A stretch of DNA of 64,000 bases from Alphaproteobacteria bacterium (GCA_024640405.1 JAHEFB010000006.1:13471-77470), one strand, 5' to 3'. Counted from the stretch's first letter, positions 1 through 9,143 are shown. Numbers and translations are program-made. Notes: generated by a model not told the origin, from the letters alone.

Positions 1-298
1 CTTGCCTCAGCACTGCGTGCCGGGATTGGTTTGTTCCGCTCACGCAGGCAGCCTTGCGGCTGCGCTCCGCTAGGGCATGCTTCGCATGACGGCCAGTCGG
101 CCTTGCCTCAGCACTGCGTGCCGGGATTGGTTTGTTCCGCTCACGCAGGCAGCCTTGCGGCTGCGCTCCGCTAGGGCATGCTTCGCATGACGGCCAGTCG
201 GCCTTGCCTCAGCACTGCGTGCTTCGGATTGGAGTTCATCACTACGCTTGTTCAGGTTCGGAGAACGGCCTGAGCGAAGCGAGGACAAGCTGTTCGAC
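1..298. repeat. Hairpin-rich dispersed repeat with 101-bp tandem duplication
   Basis: A 101-bp unit beginning CTTGCCTCAGCACTGCGTGC occurs at 1-101 and again, apparently identical, at 102-202. A third start at 203 diverges after about 20 bases into a tail containing GGAGAACGGCCTGAGCGAAG. The unit holds several short GC stems (for example GCAGCC-TTGC-GGCTGC). The same unit and tail recur at 839-1020 and 18110-18360. No plausible reading frame runs through it, so I read it as a noncoding interspersed repeat. The first copy may be cut by the window edge. Confidence 0.85.
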
Positions 299-309
299 CA
301 CAAAAATAA

Positions 310-335
310 ACACCGCTGGAGATTTCCAGCGGTGT
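310..335 (-). terminator. Rho-independent terminator of the small secreted protein gene
   Basis: A perfect 10-bp stem (ACACCGCTGG / CCAGCGGTGT) with a 6-nt loop lies 27 bases past the stop of the gene at 362-646. On the minus strand it is followed by TTATTTTTG, a U-rich tract. This is a textbook intrinsic terminator. Confidence 0.85.
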
Positions 336-361
336 CAAAGTCTAACGCTGACCGGTTTCAA

Positions 362-646
362 TCAGAAACCGCGGCGGTACATGCAGCGCTCCCAGCGCCA
401 CGTGTGCCAGCCGAACCGGCGTGCGCAACGACGGGCAGAGCGCCTGTAAGCGCGGCCACCACGATAGCCGTAGCCATAATCGCCATAGTATCCGCCATGG
501 GCGTGGGCAGAAGCGATACCAACTGCGGTCATCGCACCAAGGCCAAGGAAGAGTGCGTTCTTCTTGGACAGGGCTTGCGCGGGTGATGCTGAAGCAGCAG
601 CGATTGTCAGGGCAGCTACGGCTGCGATTGCGGTTTTCTTGAACAT
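362..646 (-). CDS. Small secreted Gly/Tyr/Arg-rich protein
   Basis: A 94-residue protein of unknown function. Residues 1-25 form a Sec-type signal peptide (MFKKTAIAAVAALTIAAASA followed by SPAQA), so it is probably exported to the periplasm or beyond. The mature part has a glycine/tyrosine stretch (HGGYYGDYGYGYRGG) and then a basic tail with paired cysteines (RRCARRF, ERCMYRR). The start at 646 is chosen because GGAGA sits about 8 nt upstream and the signal peptide begins there; an upstream in-frame start would add 30 charged residues. It is a single gene with its own terminator. Short exported proteins of this composition are common in rhizobia, but I cannot name a family. Confidence 0.75.
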   Translation of the reverse strand: MFKKTAIAAVAALTIAAASASPAQALSKKNALFLGLGAMTAVGIASAHAHGGYYGDYGYGYRGGRAYRRSARRCARRFGWHTWRWERCMYRRGF

Positions 647-838
647 GGGTCGTCTCCAATTCTCAGGTTTCTGTTTTTGTCTTCTGTAAGCTTGCTTGGC
701 TGGAGCAGAGCGGGTCTTCAATTCAACTGTTCGCAATTTACCGATCAGGTCCTGAACCAGACCTGAGCCACCCGTTCATGTTTGGTTCATGTGGATGGCG
801 TGGAGTTCACCACCTGATTTTTGTCATCCCTTGCCTTG

Positions 839-1020
839 TGCCGGGATTGGTTTAATTCGCTTACGCCAGCAGCCTGTCGGCTGCGCTTCGCTGGGGCGCA
901 CTTCGTGCGGCGGCCGGTCGGCCTTGCCTCAGAGCTGTGCGCTTCGGTAGAGGAATTTGTCACCACTGTAGTTCAGGGTCGGAGAACGGCCTGAGCGAAG
1001 CGAAGAAAGCTGTTCGACAA
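839..1020. repeat. Second copy of the dispersed hairpin-rich repeat
   Basis: Starting from CCGGGATTGGTTTAATTCGC, this copy follows the unit at 1-298 through CAGCCTGTCGGCTG, GGCGCACTTCGTGCGGCGGC and the tail GGAGAACGGCCTGAGCGAAG, with scattered substitutions. It occupies the gap between the small secreted gene and putA. The rest of that gap (647-838 and 1021-1138) shows no gene or clear signal. Confidence 0.8.
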
Positions 1021-1138
1021 GCAAAAAACATGCAAACCCAAGTCCAGCAAATTCTGCTCTCACATAGTCCGTCAGCCTCGAAAACTCATTTACCCTTTAG
1101 ACGGGCTCATAGAATGTTTCCGGTAGTCGATGCGTCAT

Positions 1139-4100
1139 TCAAGAGGATGAAGCGAGCAGGCTGGCGTTGCCGCCCGCCGCTGTTGTGTCGATACACAGAT
1201 GACGCTCAAGCACATAGCGCTCCGGTGAGATGGTTTCCGTGACCAGTGGAATGATTGGACCGCCGCGACTAGCCAGGGCAATGCGCAGCGCTCGCGTCCA
1301 ATCCGACAAGCCTGACGCAGACACAACCGCAAACTCATCCATGGACTGCAGTGTCTCCGGCGCAACCGTGCCGTCCAGCGCCACAACGGGGGCACCGGCA
1401 GCGACCAGTCCCTTCGCGGCTGAAACTGCGCCCGGCGCTACAATCACGACACCACATCCCGCACCCAACGCTTGAACCGCCTGGGCCACTGCCAGGTCGG
1501 CGGTCGGTCCAAGGCACAGAACGTTCCCCCGCGGGAACAGCCGAAGGCGATTGCTCTCGCCGGTTGGGCCCGGCAGTGATTGCGGCGAGGTATCGAAGCC
1601 AGCGGCCGCTGACAACGCCTTGCGGATAACCCCTTGTTTCCCGCTCAGGGCCAGGCGCAATACATGCACCCTGTCTGACCGGGCCGCCCAGTTCCGGGCA
1701 TCGATTGAACCCCGAGCCTTGCCGAGGGTATCAACGCCAACTGCGGGCCCGTCCGGCGCTGCATGGCTTTCGGGTTTTCCTGTCCGGCGGAACCGGGTCA
1801 TATACAGTGGGCCTCCGGCCTTGGGTCCGGTCCCGGACAAGCCTTCACCGCCAAAAGGCTGGCTGCCGACAATAGCGCCAATCTGGTTGCGGTTTACATA
1901 GGCGTTGCCCACCTGGATCCGTTCGACAATCTGTTCGACCCTGTCATCGATTCTTGTGTGGAGACCGAAGGTCAGTCCGTAACGGCGGTCGTTGATGGCA
2001 TCGACAACCTTGTCGATATCGCGTGCCTTGAAAGTCGCCACGTGGAGAACCGGTCCAAAGATCTCGCGCTCGAGATTGCCAATCCCGTCAACCTTGACGA
2101 TCGCCGGTGTCACATAGGTACCTTCCGGTGGTGCAGGCAGGGTCTTGAGCAGGGTTCCGGCTTTTTTGTGAGCCGCGATGTAGCTCGAGATGTCTTTCTG
2201 CGCTTCGGCGTCAATGACGGGTGAAACGTCTACATCCGTGCGCCAGGGGTCGCCGATGACCATGGCGTCAAGCGCGCCCGACAGCATGTGCATCAGACGC
2301 TCGTGTACGTCTTCCTGCACATACAGAATGCGCAGTGCAGAACAGCGTTGCCCGGCCGACTGGAACGATGAAATCAGGATATCACGAACAGCCTGCTCCG
2401 GCAGCGCCGTGGAGTCGACGATCATCGCATTGAGACCGCCGGTCTCTGCAATCAGCACCGCATCCGGACCGGCATTGCCGGCCAGCGCCTTGTGGATGAT
2501 TTGGGCCACTTCGGTTGAACCGGTAAAACACACGCCGGCGATGCGCGGATCGCCGGTAAGCGGTCCGCCGACCGTTGGCCCGTCACCAGGCAACAGTTGC
2601 AGGGCGGCTTCAGGCAAACCCGCTTCGCGCATCAACCTGACGGCCCGGGCCGCGATGATCGGCGTCTGTTCCGCAGGCTTGGCCAGCACGGCATTGCCCG
2701 CAGCCAGTGCGGCCGCGATCTGGCCGGTAAAGATTGCCAGCGGGAAGTTCCACGGGCTGATGCAGACAAAGACGCCGCGCGGTTCACCGGGTTCTTCCTC
2801 GTCCAGCCGCTCAGCCTCGTTGGCGTAATAGCGCAGGAAATCCACCGCTTCGCGCACTTCGGCAATGCCGTCAAGCAAGGTCTTGCCAGCTTCGCGCGTG
2901 GTGATGGCTGTCAGTTCGGCCACGTTTTCTTCGTAGAGATCTGCAAGTCTTCGCAGCACTTCCGCGCGCTCGGCAACCGGGTGGTCCGACCATTGCCTGA
3001 AACCTGATTCTGCGGCCTCGAGCGCTGCGGCCACATCCTTCGGCGTGGCCTCTGTCACTTTGCCCACAACCCGAGTTCTGTCGGCGGGCGAGTAGACTAC
3101 AATCTCCTTGCCGGCAGATTCCGGATTGCCTGCAATCATCGGCCCGGCGGTCCAGGTAGTGTCGGCAAAGTCTTCACGTTTGGCGAGTAGCGGCAGGATC
3201 GATGCCGGTTCATTGATCCGGAAGCCTTTTGAGTTTGATCGTCCGGGCGCGAACAACTCCGGAGGCTGGCGGATCGTCGGGTTTGCTATCTCATCACCCA
3301 GGCTCTGCATTTCGGTTACCGGATCAGTCGAAATCGCTTCCGCCGGGATCGAAGTGTCCACGATCTGATTCACAAAGGACGAGTTGGCGCCGTTTTCCAG
3401 CAGGCGCCTGACGAGATAAGCCAGCAGATCCTGATGCGCCCCGACGGGCGCATAAATGCGGCAGCGGGTTCCTTCAGACTGTTTGACGATATCGTGCAGG
3501 GATTCGCCCATCCCGTGTAAACGCTGAAATTCGAAGCTGTCCTTCTGATTGCCGGCCATTTCTGCAACTGCGGCACAGGTGTGGGCGTTGTGTGTCGCAA
3601 ACTGCGGGTAGATACGGTCGCGCCGGTCCATCAGCATCTGCGCACAGGCCATGTAACTGACATCGGTGTTGTTCTTGCGCGTGTAGACCGGAAAACGCTC
3701 GACACCCAGTTCCTGGGCAATCTTGATTTCGGTGTCCCAGTAGGCCCCCTTGACCAGGCGAACCATGATCTTGCGGTCATACCGTTCGGCCATATCGTAA
3801 AGCGCCTCGATAACCGGGGCCGCACGGCGGCCGTAGGCTTGCACGACGACACCGAACCCGTCCCATCCTGCAAGGCCGGGGTCGGAAAGCATGGCTTCAA
3901 TCACGTCCAGTGACAGGTCCAGCCGATCCTGCTCCTCGGCATCTATGTTGAACCCGATCTGTGCCTTTGCGGCCTGCTTGGCCAGCTCCAGCGCGCGTGG
4001 CAGCAGTTCGGCCATGACTGTTTCCCGGTGGGTATATTCATAACGCGGATGCAGCGCAGAGAGCTTGACTGAAATGCCGGGGCTGGAGCGAACGTCGCCC

Positions 4101-4807
4101 TTTGCCTGCCTGGCAATCGCGGCAATCGCCTTGGCATAGGCCTGGTGATAGCGGATTGCGTCATCGTTGGTCCGCGCCGCCTCACCCAGCATGTCGTAGG
4201 AATAGGTGTATCCCCTGTCTTCCAGTTCGCGGGCGTTCTGGAGGCCTTCGTCGATTGTCTGGCCCAGTACAAACTGCCGGCCGAGGATTTTCATCGATTG
4301 CCCGACAGCAGTGCGGACCACGGGTTCACCCAGGCGCTTCACCAGGCTGCGCAAGACGCGCGCCGGGCCTTTCGGATCGTCATCAAGAACCTTTCCAGTC
4401 AACATCAGCGCCCAGGTCGAGGCGTTGACCAGCGACGATGAGGAGTGGCCCAGATGGGTTCCCCAATTCGACGGCGCAACCTTGTCTTCGATCAGATCAT
4501 CAATGGTTTCGGCATCGGGAACACGCAATAAAGCCTCTGCAAGGCACATCAGTCCCACACCCTCGTCGGTCGACAGCCCATACTCAGCCAGAAATGCCTC
4601 CATCATCGTCGGCGATGTTTCCTTGCGGACACGCTTGACATACTGGGCACCTGCAGCGGCCACCCTGGCGCGGTCTTCCGGTGAAAGTTTGATTTGCGCC
4701 GCCAATGACTTGATCACGGTTGCTTCATCGACAGTATAATTAGCTCGCACACGTGCGCGAAACCGGTTCTTGCTATCTGAGGTTTCAACCGAAGTCGTGT
4801 TGATCAT
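1139..4807 (-). CDS. putA: Bifunctional proline dehydrogenase / P5C dehydrogenase (PutA)
   Basis: Oxidises proline to glutamate in two steps: FAD-linked proline dehydrogenase, then NAD-linked pyrroline-5-carboxylate dehydrogenase. The product has 1222 residues, the usual length for alphaproteobacterial PutA lacking the N-terminal ribbon-helix-helix repressor domain. An N-terminal helical arm is followed by the PRODH barrel (roughly 170-470, with GISVKLSALHPRYEY and VRLVKGAYWDTEIK) and an aldehyde dehydrogenase domain (roughly 550-1000). The latter shows ISPWNFPLAIFTG, VCFTGSTEVA, the glutamate in AETGG and the catalytic cysteine in SAGQRCSALR. A C-terminal domain of about 220 residues follows. 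The start at 4807 has GGAGAA upstream; the frame stays open 33 codons further 5' without family resemblance. No Lrp-type PutR gene lies next to it here. Confidence 0.96.
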   Translation of the reverse strand: MINTTSVETSDSKNRFRARVRANYTVDEATVIKSLAAQIKLSPEDRARVAAAGAQYVKRVRKETSPTMMEAFLAEYGLSTDEGVGLMCLAEALLRVPDAETIDDLIEDKVAPSNWGTHLGHSSSSLVNASTWALMLTGKVLDDDPKGPARVLRSLVKRLGEPVVRTAVGQSMKILGRQFVLGQTIDEGLQNARELEDRGYTYSYDMLGEAARTNDDAIRYHQAYAKAIAAIARQAKGDVRSSPGISVKLSALHPRYEYTHRETVMAELLPRALELAKQAAKAQIGFNIDAEEQDRLDLSLDVIEAMLSDPGLAGWDGFGVVVQAYGRRAAPVIEALYDMAERYDRKIMVRLVKGAYWDTEIKIAQELGVERFPVYTRKNNTDVSYMACAQMLMDRRDRIYPQFATHNAHTCAAVAEMAGNQKDSFEFQRLHGMGESLHDIVKQSEGTRCRIYAPVGAHQDLLAYLVRRLLENGANSSFVNQIVDTSIPAEAISTDPVTEMQSLGDEIANPTIRQPPELFAPGRSNSKGFRINEPASILPLLAKREDFADTTWTAGPMIAGNPESAGKEIVVYSPADRTRVVGKVTEATPKDVAAALEAAESGFRQWSDHPVAERAEVLRRLADLYEENVAELTAITTREAGKTLLDGIAEVREAVDFLRYYANEAERLDEEEPGEPRGVFVCISPWNFPLAIFTGQIAAALAAGNAVLAKPAEQTPIIAARAVRLMREAGLPEAALQLLPGDGPTVGGPLTGDPRIAGVCFTGSTEVAQIIHKALAGNAGPDAVLIAETGGLNAMIVDSTALPEQAVRDILISSFQSAGQRCSALRILYVQEDVHERLMHMLSGALDAMVIGDPWRTDVDVSPVIDAEAQKDISSYIAAHKKAGTLLKTLPAPPEGTYVTPAIVKVDGIGNLEREIFGPVLHVATFKARDIDKVVDAINDRRYGLTFGLHTRIDDRVEQIVERIQVGNAYVNRNQIGAIVGSQPFGGEGLSGTGPKAGGPLYMTRFRRTGKPESHAAPDGPAVGVDTLGKARGSIDARNWAARSDRVHVLRLALSGKQGVIRKALSAAAGFDTSPQSLPGPTGESNRLRLFPRGNVLCLGPTADLAVAQAVQALGAGCGVVIVAPGAVSAAKGLVAAGAPVVALDGTVAPETLQSMDEFAVVSASGLSDWTRALRIALASRGGPIIPLVTETISPERYVLERHLCIDTTAAGGNASLLASSS

Positions 4808-5040
4808 GACGTTCTCCGTTAAGAATTGATCTTTTCGGGCTTTGATGCTCGGGCACCTGCCATCAGCGGTTTCATGCCATCGGGGAAATGTTGTGCACGG
4901 TCTCAAACCTCTAGCCCATGCTGGCGTTTGTCAACAGGATCTGATCAAGGTGGCTTCCCCAATAATTGCATATGCGTCAGTTTAAAAAGAACACTCCAGG
5001 CCCGCCGCAGCCAGGGGCATGCGACAGGCAGCCAGCCCGA

Positions 5041-5096
5041 CCGGATCAAATCCGGAACCAGCCTCTATACCAGATCGCTGTTGCTGAGATCTGGTA
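5041..5096 (-). terminator. Paired hairpins directly after the gene at 5097-6305
   Basis: Immediately after the TAG stop (minus strand) comes a 9-bp stem, TACCAGATC (5068-5076) with GATCTGGTA (5088-5096), loop 11 nt. A second hairpin, CCGGAT-CAA-ATCCGG (5041-5055), follows. There is no strong U-tract, so factor-independent termination is only likely, not certain. The rest of the gap up to putA (4808-5040) shows nothing else. Confidence 0.5.
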
Positions 5097-6305
5097 CTAG
5101 TCAGTCAGTGCCAGGAACCTGACGTACCCGATAAATGCACTCAGCGCGTGCTGCACATAATCGATACGGACTTCGCTGGCTCGTGTGTTGAATTTGACGG
5201 CATCCGGGTGAGACGACTGGATTCGCAGGGGGCTGCGCGGAATAGCACCCTTGTAGCGCTGGCTCTTGATCTGTGTTCTGAGCAGAAAACGGATCCCCCA
5301 GCTCATTGCTATGTGCAGCCGGCGATGAAACTCGGGCTCGTCGCGAAAAAGCCTCTCTGCGGCCAGCAGACCTTCCAGCCTCGTGGCAGCCGGGGCCGTT
5401 CGGGCCGCGCGGTTGAATCCACCATGGGCGATTGAGTCTTCCCGCCAGAACTGCTGGCTCAAAATAAATGTCACCACTTGCCGCGCATGCTGTTTGAACA
5501 TCTTGCGGTCATTGCCATCCAGATGCGGCCATAATCTGCCGGTGGCTATGAGCGCCCAGTGATCAGCCGGTACTTCCGTCTTGCCTTTGCGGCTGGCGGA
5601 CAAAAACCGCAGCGTCTTGCGCGCTCCCTCAAGCCAGTCGGGATTCTTGTCCTGCTCATATAGCATGGTCAGGCCCAGAGCTGCTTCACCGGGATAATAC
5701 AGTGAAGTCCATTTGTCGCTTCGCCCCCCGGTTCCGGGCGTATATTTGGAGTAAAATGAGCCGTCCGGTTTCTGCATGGCCAGAATGAAGCGGGCAAGCC
5801 CGGTCTGCAGGTCTGTTGCGACCGTACCGGGTTTGATCCGCTCCAGTGCGGTTAGTGCAACCAGGGCAAGGCCTGCGCCGCCGAGTTTGGCAGTCCGCGG
5901 TGATGAGGAGCCAGTTATCTTGGGGTCGCTCCACACGGCGAGGCTGCCGGGCAGATGATCGACCCAACCGATAGCGCGGCGTTGCATATAGGCAGCACCT
6001 TTGACGATAACGGGGACAATGTCCGGTCTTCGGGTTGCATTGTAAAAATCTGCCAGCGCATACAGTGCCCCCGCGTGCCGCAGCCAGTTGTAGTCGAATT
6101 TCAGCAGCACAGCGGGATCCATATTTATCCTGTAAACGAACGAACCGTCCTTGTTGGCTTGCGAAACAAGATAATCGCCAGCCAGTATCGTTGCGGCTTC
6201 CAGTTGCGATCTGTCGATACTCGCCGGTTCGCTGGGAGCAGACATTGCAGGGCCGTGCACAAGTATTGCCAGCCATAACAGTGTTACTCGGATGCACGGC
6301 AGCAT
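5097..6305 (-). CDS. Secreted alpha-helical-barrel-like protein of unknown function
   Basis: About 402 residues. The N-terminus is a signal peptide (MLPCIRVTLLWLAILVHGPA followed by MSA). Repeated motifs such as KDGSFVYR, WLRHAGALYALADF, KPDGSFYSKY and YYPGEAALGLTMLYE resemble the paired helices of (alpha/alpha)6 barrels seen in terpenoid cyclases, lanthionine-synthetase-like proteins and some glycosidases. I see no catalytic motif that fixes a reaction. The start at 6305 is chosen for the signal peptide; it lacks a good ribosome binding site, and in-frame ATG and TTG codons lie at 6350 and 6356. It appears monocistronic. The gap 6306-6596 shows nothing recognisable. Confidence 0.6.
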   Translation of the reverse strand: MLPCIRVTLLWLAILVHGPAMSAPSEPASIDRSQLEAATILAGDYLVSQANKDGSFVYRINMDPAVLLKFDYNWLRHAGALYALADFYNATRRPDIVPVIVKGAAYMQRRAIGWVDHLPGSLAVWSDPKITGSSSPRTAKLGGAGLALVALTALERIKPGTVATDLQTGLARFILAMQKPDGSFYSKYTPGTGGRSDKWTSLYYPGEAALGLTMLYEQDKNPDWLEGARKTLRFLSASRKGKTEVPADHWALIATGRLWPHLDGNDRKMFKQHARQVVTFILSQQFWREDSIAHGGFNRAARTAPAATRLEGLLAAERLFRDEPEFHRRLHIAMSWGIRFLLRTQIKSQRYKGAIPRSPLRIQSSHPDAVKFNTRASEVRIDYVQHALSAFIGYVRFLALTD

Positions 6306-6596
6306 GCGGTTGCGACCTGGCAAGTGGCAAGATTCGCTGAAACAGATCATGCCCAAGACTGCAATACTGTCTTGTTGAATTCAAGCCGGCACTCAGCCCG
6401 GCCGCCGTCAGAAATGCCGCTTCACGCCGGCGCGCACGATATGCGGCTGGTTGCCGGAATTGATGTTCTCGAACCCTGTATCATGGTCACTGGTTTCATC
6501 ATGAATGATACTGGTGTCGGATATGCAGCACAAAAATGTTCTCCCTTCAGTAAATTCAGCAGAATACGGAAAACGTGAGTGAAACGGGTCCGGAGA

Positions 6597-7427
6597 CTAA
6601 ACCAGCCTGGCAATCATTTCCAAGGGGGCAATGCGTCCAGCGGCAATATTGTCGGCCATGTTTTTGACTTTCACCGCTCGGCTCTCGCCCATCAGCACGT
6701 GTATGCCAAGCGGTGGCGGGCCGCCTGTTGCCTGGGTCTTGGCGGCAAGGTCGGCAAAGAATGCAATTGCGAATTCGCGCCGGTTTCGTTCAGCAGTGAT
6801 TTCGAACCCGGCCTTTTCCAGTGCACCCTTGTAGTGCTCAGGCGATGCCAGCGCACTGGTTGCGGGTGTTTCCGCCCATGGCACCGGATAGCTGATCTCG
6901 TCTTCAGCCGTCTGCATGACGTCATAGACGCCGAAAGTGCTGCCGGGTTTCAGCACCCTGGCAACCTCTGCAAACAGGTCTTCCTTGTCGGCAATGTTCA
7001 TGCCCACATGCATCATGTAGGCCGCATCGAACTCCGCACCGTCAAACGGCATGTCCAGCGCGCTGCCCTCCACCAGCTTGACGGTCGTATTCAGCCCAAC
7101 CCACCGGCACAGTTTCTGGCCGGACTGAACGAATTCTGCTGTCAGGTCGATACCGGTGACACGGCAGCCATAACGATTGGTGGTAAAGCGCGCCGGGCCA
7201 CCCAGACCGCAACCCACGTCGAGCACATGGCTGTCGGCAGTCAGTGGCAACTGGTCAAGAAACTCAATCGACGCGGCCCGGCCGCCAATGTGAAACTCGT
7301 CAATAGCGCTGAGATCGTCAATCGTCACAGTTTCAGGTGTCTTGCCGATTTCGGCGATGCCCTTGCTGATCGCATCAATCAGCGCGCCGTGGGTGTAATG
7401 ATCTGCAACCTCGTTTGGACCAGCCAT
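6597..7427 (-). CDS. Class I SAM-dependent methyltransferase
   Basis: A 276-residue Rossmann-fold methyltransferase. Motif I is VLDVGCGLGGPARF (about residues 69-82), followed by the acidic end of strand 2 (VTGIDLT) and the post-motif region LDMPFDGAEFDAAYMMHVGM. The pattern resembles small-molecule N- or C-methyltransferases such as the sarcosine/dimethylglycine and sterol/tocopherol groups; the substrate cannot be read. The start at 7427 is supported by AGGGGAA upstream. It is divergent from the LysE-family gene at 7539. Confidence 0.8.
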   Translation of the reverse strand: MAGPNEVADHYTHGALIDAISKGIAEIGKTPETVTIDDLSAIDEFHIGGRAASIEFLDQLPLTADSHVLDVGCGLGGPARFTTNRYGCRVTGIDLTAEFVQSGQKLCRWVGLNTTVKLVEGSALDMPFDGAEFDAAYMMHVGMNIADKEDLFAEVARVLKPGSTFGVYDVMQTAEDEISYPVPWAETPATSALASPEHYKGALEKAGFEITAERNRREFAIAFFADLAAKTQATGGPPPLGIHVLMGESRAVKVKNMADNIAAGRIAPLEMIARLV

Positions 7428-7538
7428 GAAAATTTCCCCTTGTTTATAATCCGTTTTGCAGTTGAACAATCGCCATTGCGCCGTATGTTTTAATTCACAT
7501 CTGTGCCGCTGTCTGCACCTGCTTCGAAGGACATGCCC

Positions 7539-8150
7539 GTGAGCGTTGAATTTCTGCTGACCTCGATTGTCGTCATTTTGCTGCCGGGAACCGGGGTGTT
7601 GTACACGCTGGCCATCGGGCTTGGCAGGGGGTTCAGGCCCAGCATAGCCACAGCGTTTGGCTGCACGCTGGGCATCCTGCCTGCAGCGATCGCCAGTATC
7701 GTAGGGCTTGCTGCAATTCTGCACACCAGCGCGCTGGCCTTTCAGATCATAAAATATCTCGGCGTCGCTTATCTGTTCTACATGGCCTGGAGCATCATGA
7801 AGGAGGGCGGCACGCTGGATGTCGCCGAGGACAAGACCGCAATACCGACGGGCAGGACGGTTTTGAACGGCATGCTGCTCAATGTTCTGAATCCCAAACT
7901 GTCGTTGTTTTTCCTTGCTTTCCTGCCACAATTCGTGCCGCTTCAGGCAGAAAACGCCACGCTCAGCCTTGTTGTTCTGGCCGCCGTGTTCATGGCGCTC
8001 ACCTTCATCATCTTTGTCTGTTATGGCGCCTGTGCTGCGGCTGCCCGCGATTATGTCATTTCACGGCCGGTAGTCATGACATGGCTGAAGCGCACCTTTG
8101 CCGGAACTTTCGGATTTCTCGGCTTGCGGCTTGCGCTGTCCGACAGGTAG
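7539..8150 (+). CDS. LysE-family amino-acid exporter
   Basis: A 203-residue inner-membrane protein of the LysE/RhtB family, which exports amino acids or related metabolites. It begins VSVEFLLTSIVVILLPGTGV, the typical family opening with the PGTG/PGP turn after helix 1, and shows about five to six hydrophobic helices. GTG at 7539 is chosen as the start because AAGGA lies 7 nt upstream; an in-frame ATG at 7533 would leave only 1 nt of spacing. Its last 90 bases overlap the end of the convergent MarR-GNAT gene. Substrate unknown. Confidence 0.85.
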   Translation: MSVEFLLTSIVVILLPGTGVLYTLAIGLGRGFRPSIATAFGCTLGILPAAIASIVGLAAILHTSALAFQIIKYLGVAYLFYMAWSIMKEGGTLDVAEDKTAIPTGRTVLNGMLLNVLNPKLSLFFLAFLPQFVPLQAENATLSLVVLAAVFMALTFIIFVCYGACAAAARDYVISRPVVMTWLKRTFAGTFGFLGLRLALSDR

Positions 8151-9125
8151 TGCGGTGGCTAATTGATTCTGCCGCCGGATGAATTTTTGCTCCGTGACGC
8201 TGGTTCCCCACTGGTCGCCCTGATATTCATCGGCAAGCTCAAATCCGGAATCTTCGTAGAGTTTGCGTGCTGCATCCAGTCCCTTGACGGTCCATAAATG
8301 TATCTCGCGATATCCGTGCCCATCGCAAAACTCCAGGGCGCGCGAAAGCAGTTCCCTGCCGGTGCCGGCGCCGCGGGCTTCCTCGCCGACGACGAACCAG
8401 CGCAAATGGGCATAGCCGTCATCTGAATGATGCCCGTCGATTGAGATGCTGCCAATTATCCTGCCGTTACATTCTGCTCGCCAGATGCAGTTCCCGGGTT
8501 CGTCGATCCGCGACATGAACTCAACCAGATCCGATGCAATCCGCCTCTCGAACGTCAGGCCAAATCCGTAGTGCTTGTTCATGTGGGAATGCATCATGGC
8601 AACGACACTGCCTATCAGGGCAGGTGCGTAACCGGCCTTGGTCTGAAACCTTTGGGTCTGGTGTTCGTGGTCAGGCTGACTGGACGGTGAACCCAGTGCT
8701 GCCGAGTACTCCCGCAGTCCCTTGAGCACACCTCGCTGCGATCGATGTGTGAGCTTTCCGAGTGCACCGGATACCCGTGCGTTGGTGAATTTTTCGATCG
8801 CTTCAAATGTTCCTTGGCCTTGCCGGGTCAGGTGAAGGTGCTTGATCCGGGCATCGTTGCCCGATCTTGTTTCGGAAACTTCTCCCCTGACCGCGAGCGA
8901 CTTCACCAGCCGGCTGATCGTCGACTTTTCCAGCAACAGTCTCTCACCAAGCTGCTTTGAGGAAAGCTCTCCGGTGTTGCCCAGTTCGATGATGGCATGA
9001 ACGGCTGAAATCGAGAGATCGGTTCCGGCAACGGTCCGGCTCATCAGTCCCAGCTGACGGACAAGATCACGCGACGCCGAACGAACTTCCGTAACAATAG
9101 GCGAGGGGGCGGTTATCTGTATCAT
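8061..9125 (-). CDS. MarR-type regulator fused to a GNAT acetyltransferase
   Basis: A 354-residue two-domain protein. Residues about 10-150 form a MarR winged helix (ELSSKQLGERLLLEKSTISR as recognition region). Residues about 175-320 form a GNAT domain with the acetyl-CoA loop EEARGAGTGRELLSRALEF and a typical end (AARKLYEDSGFELADEY). Such fusions are known in bacteria; the acetylation substrate is unknown. ATG at 9125 is preferred over a TTG six codons upstream. A MarR-like palindrome lies just before it (9131-9143), suggesting autorepression. The last 30 residues, basic and serine-rich, overlap the 3' end of the LysE gene and may be a less constrained tail. Confidence 0.85.
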   Translation of the reverse strand: MIQITAPSPIVTEVRSASRDLVRQLGLMSRTVAGTDLSISAVHAIIELGNTGELSSKQLGERLLLEKSTISRLVKSLAVRGEVSETRSGNDARIKHLHLTRQGQGTFEAIEKFTNARVSGALGKLTHRSQRGVLKGLREYSAALGSPSSQPDHEHQTQRFQTKAGYAPALIGSVVAMMHSHMNKHYGFGLTFERRIASDLVEFMSRIDEPGNCIWRAECNGRIIGSISIDGHHSDDGYAHLRWFVVGEEARGAGTGRELLSRALEFCDGHGYREIHLWTVKGLDAARKLYEDSGFELADEYQGDQWGTSVTEQKFIRRQNQLATALPVGQRKPQAEKSESSGKGALQPCHDYRP

Positions 9126-9130
9126 ATTGG

Positions 9131-9143
9131 TTGCATAATACAA
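9131..9143. promoter_or_regulatory. MarR-type operator before the MarR-GNAT gene
   Basis: TTGCATAATACAA is an inverted repeat of the half-site TTGNAT around a one-base centre, the classic MarR-family box. It ends 5 bases upstream of the ATG at 9125, where a bound repressor would block initiation. The motif AACCAATAT overlaps its start-proximal side and ACCAATAT recurs farther upstream on the same strand. Confidence 0.6.

Noticed and set aside
1-298. CRISPR array at the left edge
   Set aside because: The 101-bp units are directly abutting and identical, with no variable spacers and no cas genes nearby; they fit a tandem duplication of a dispersed repeat.
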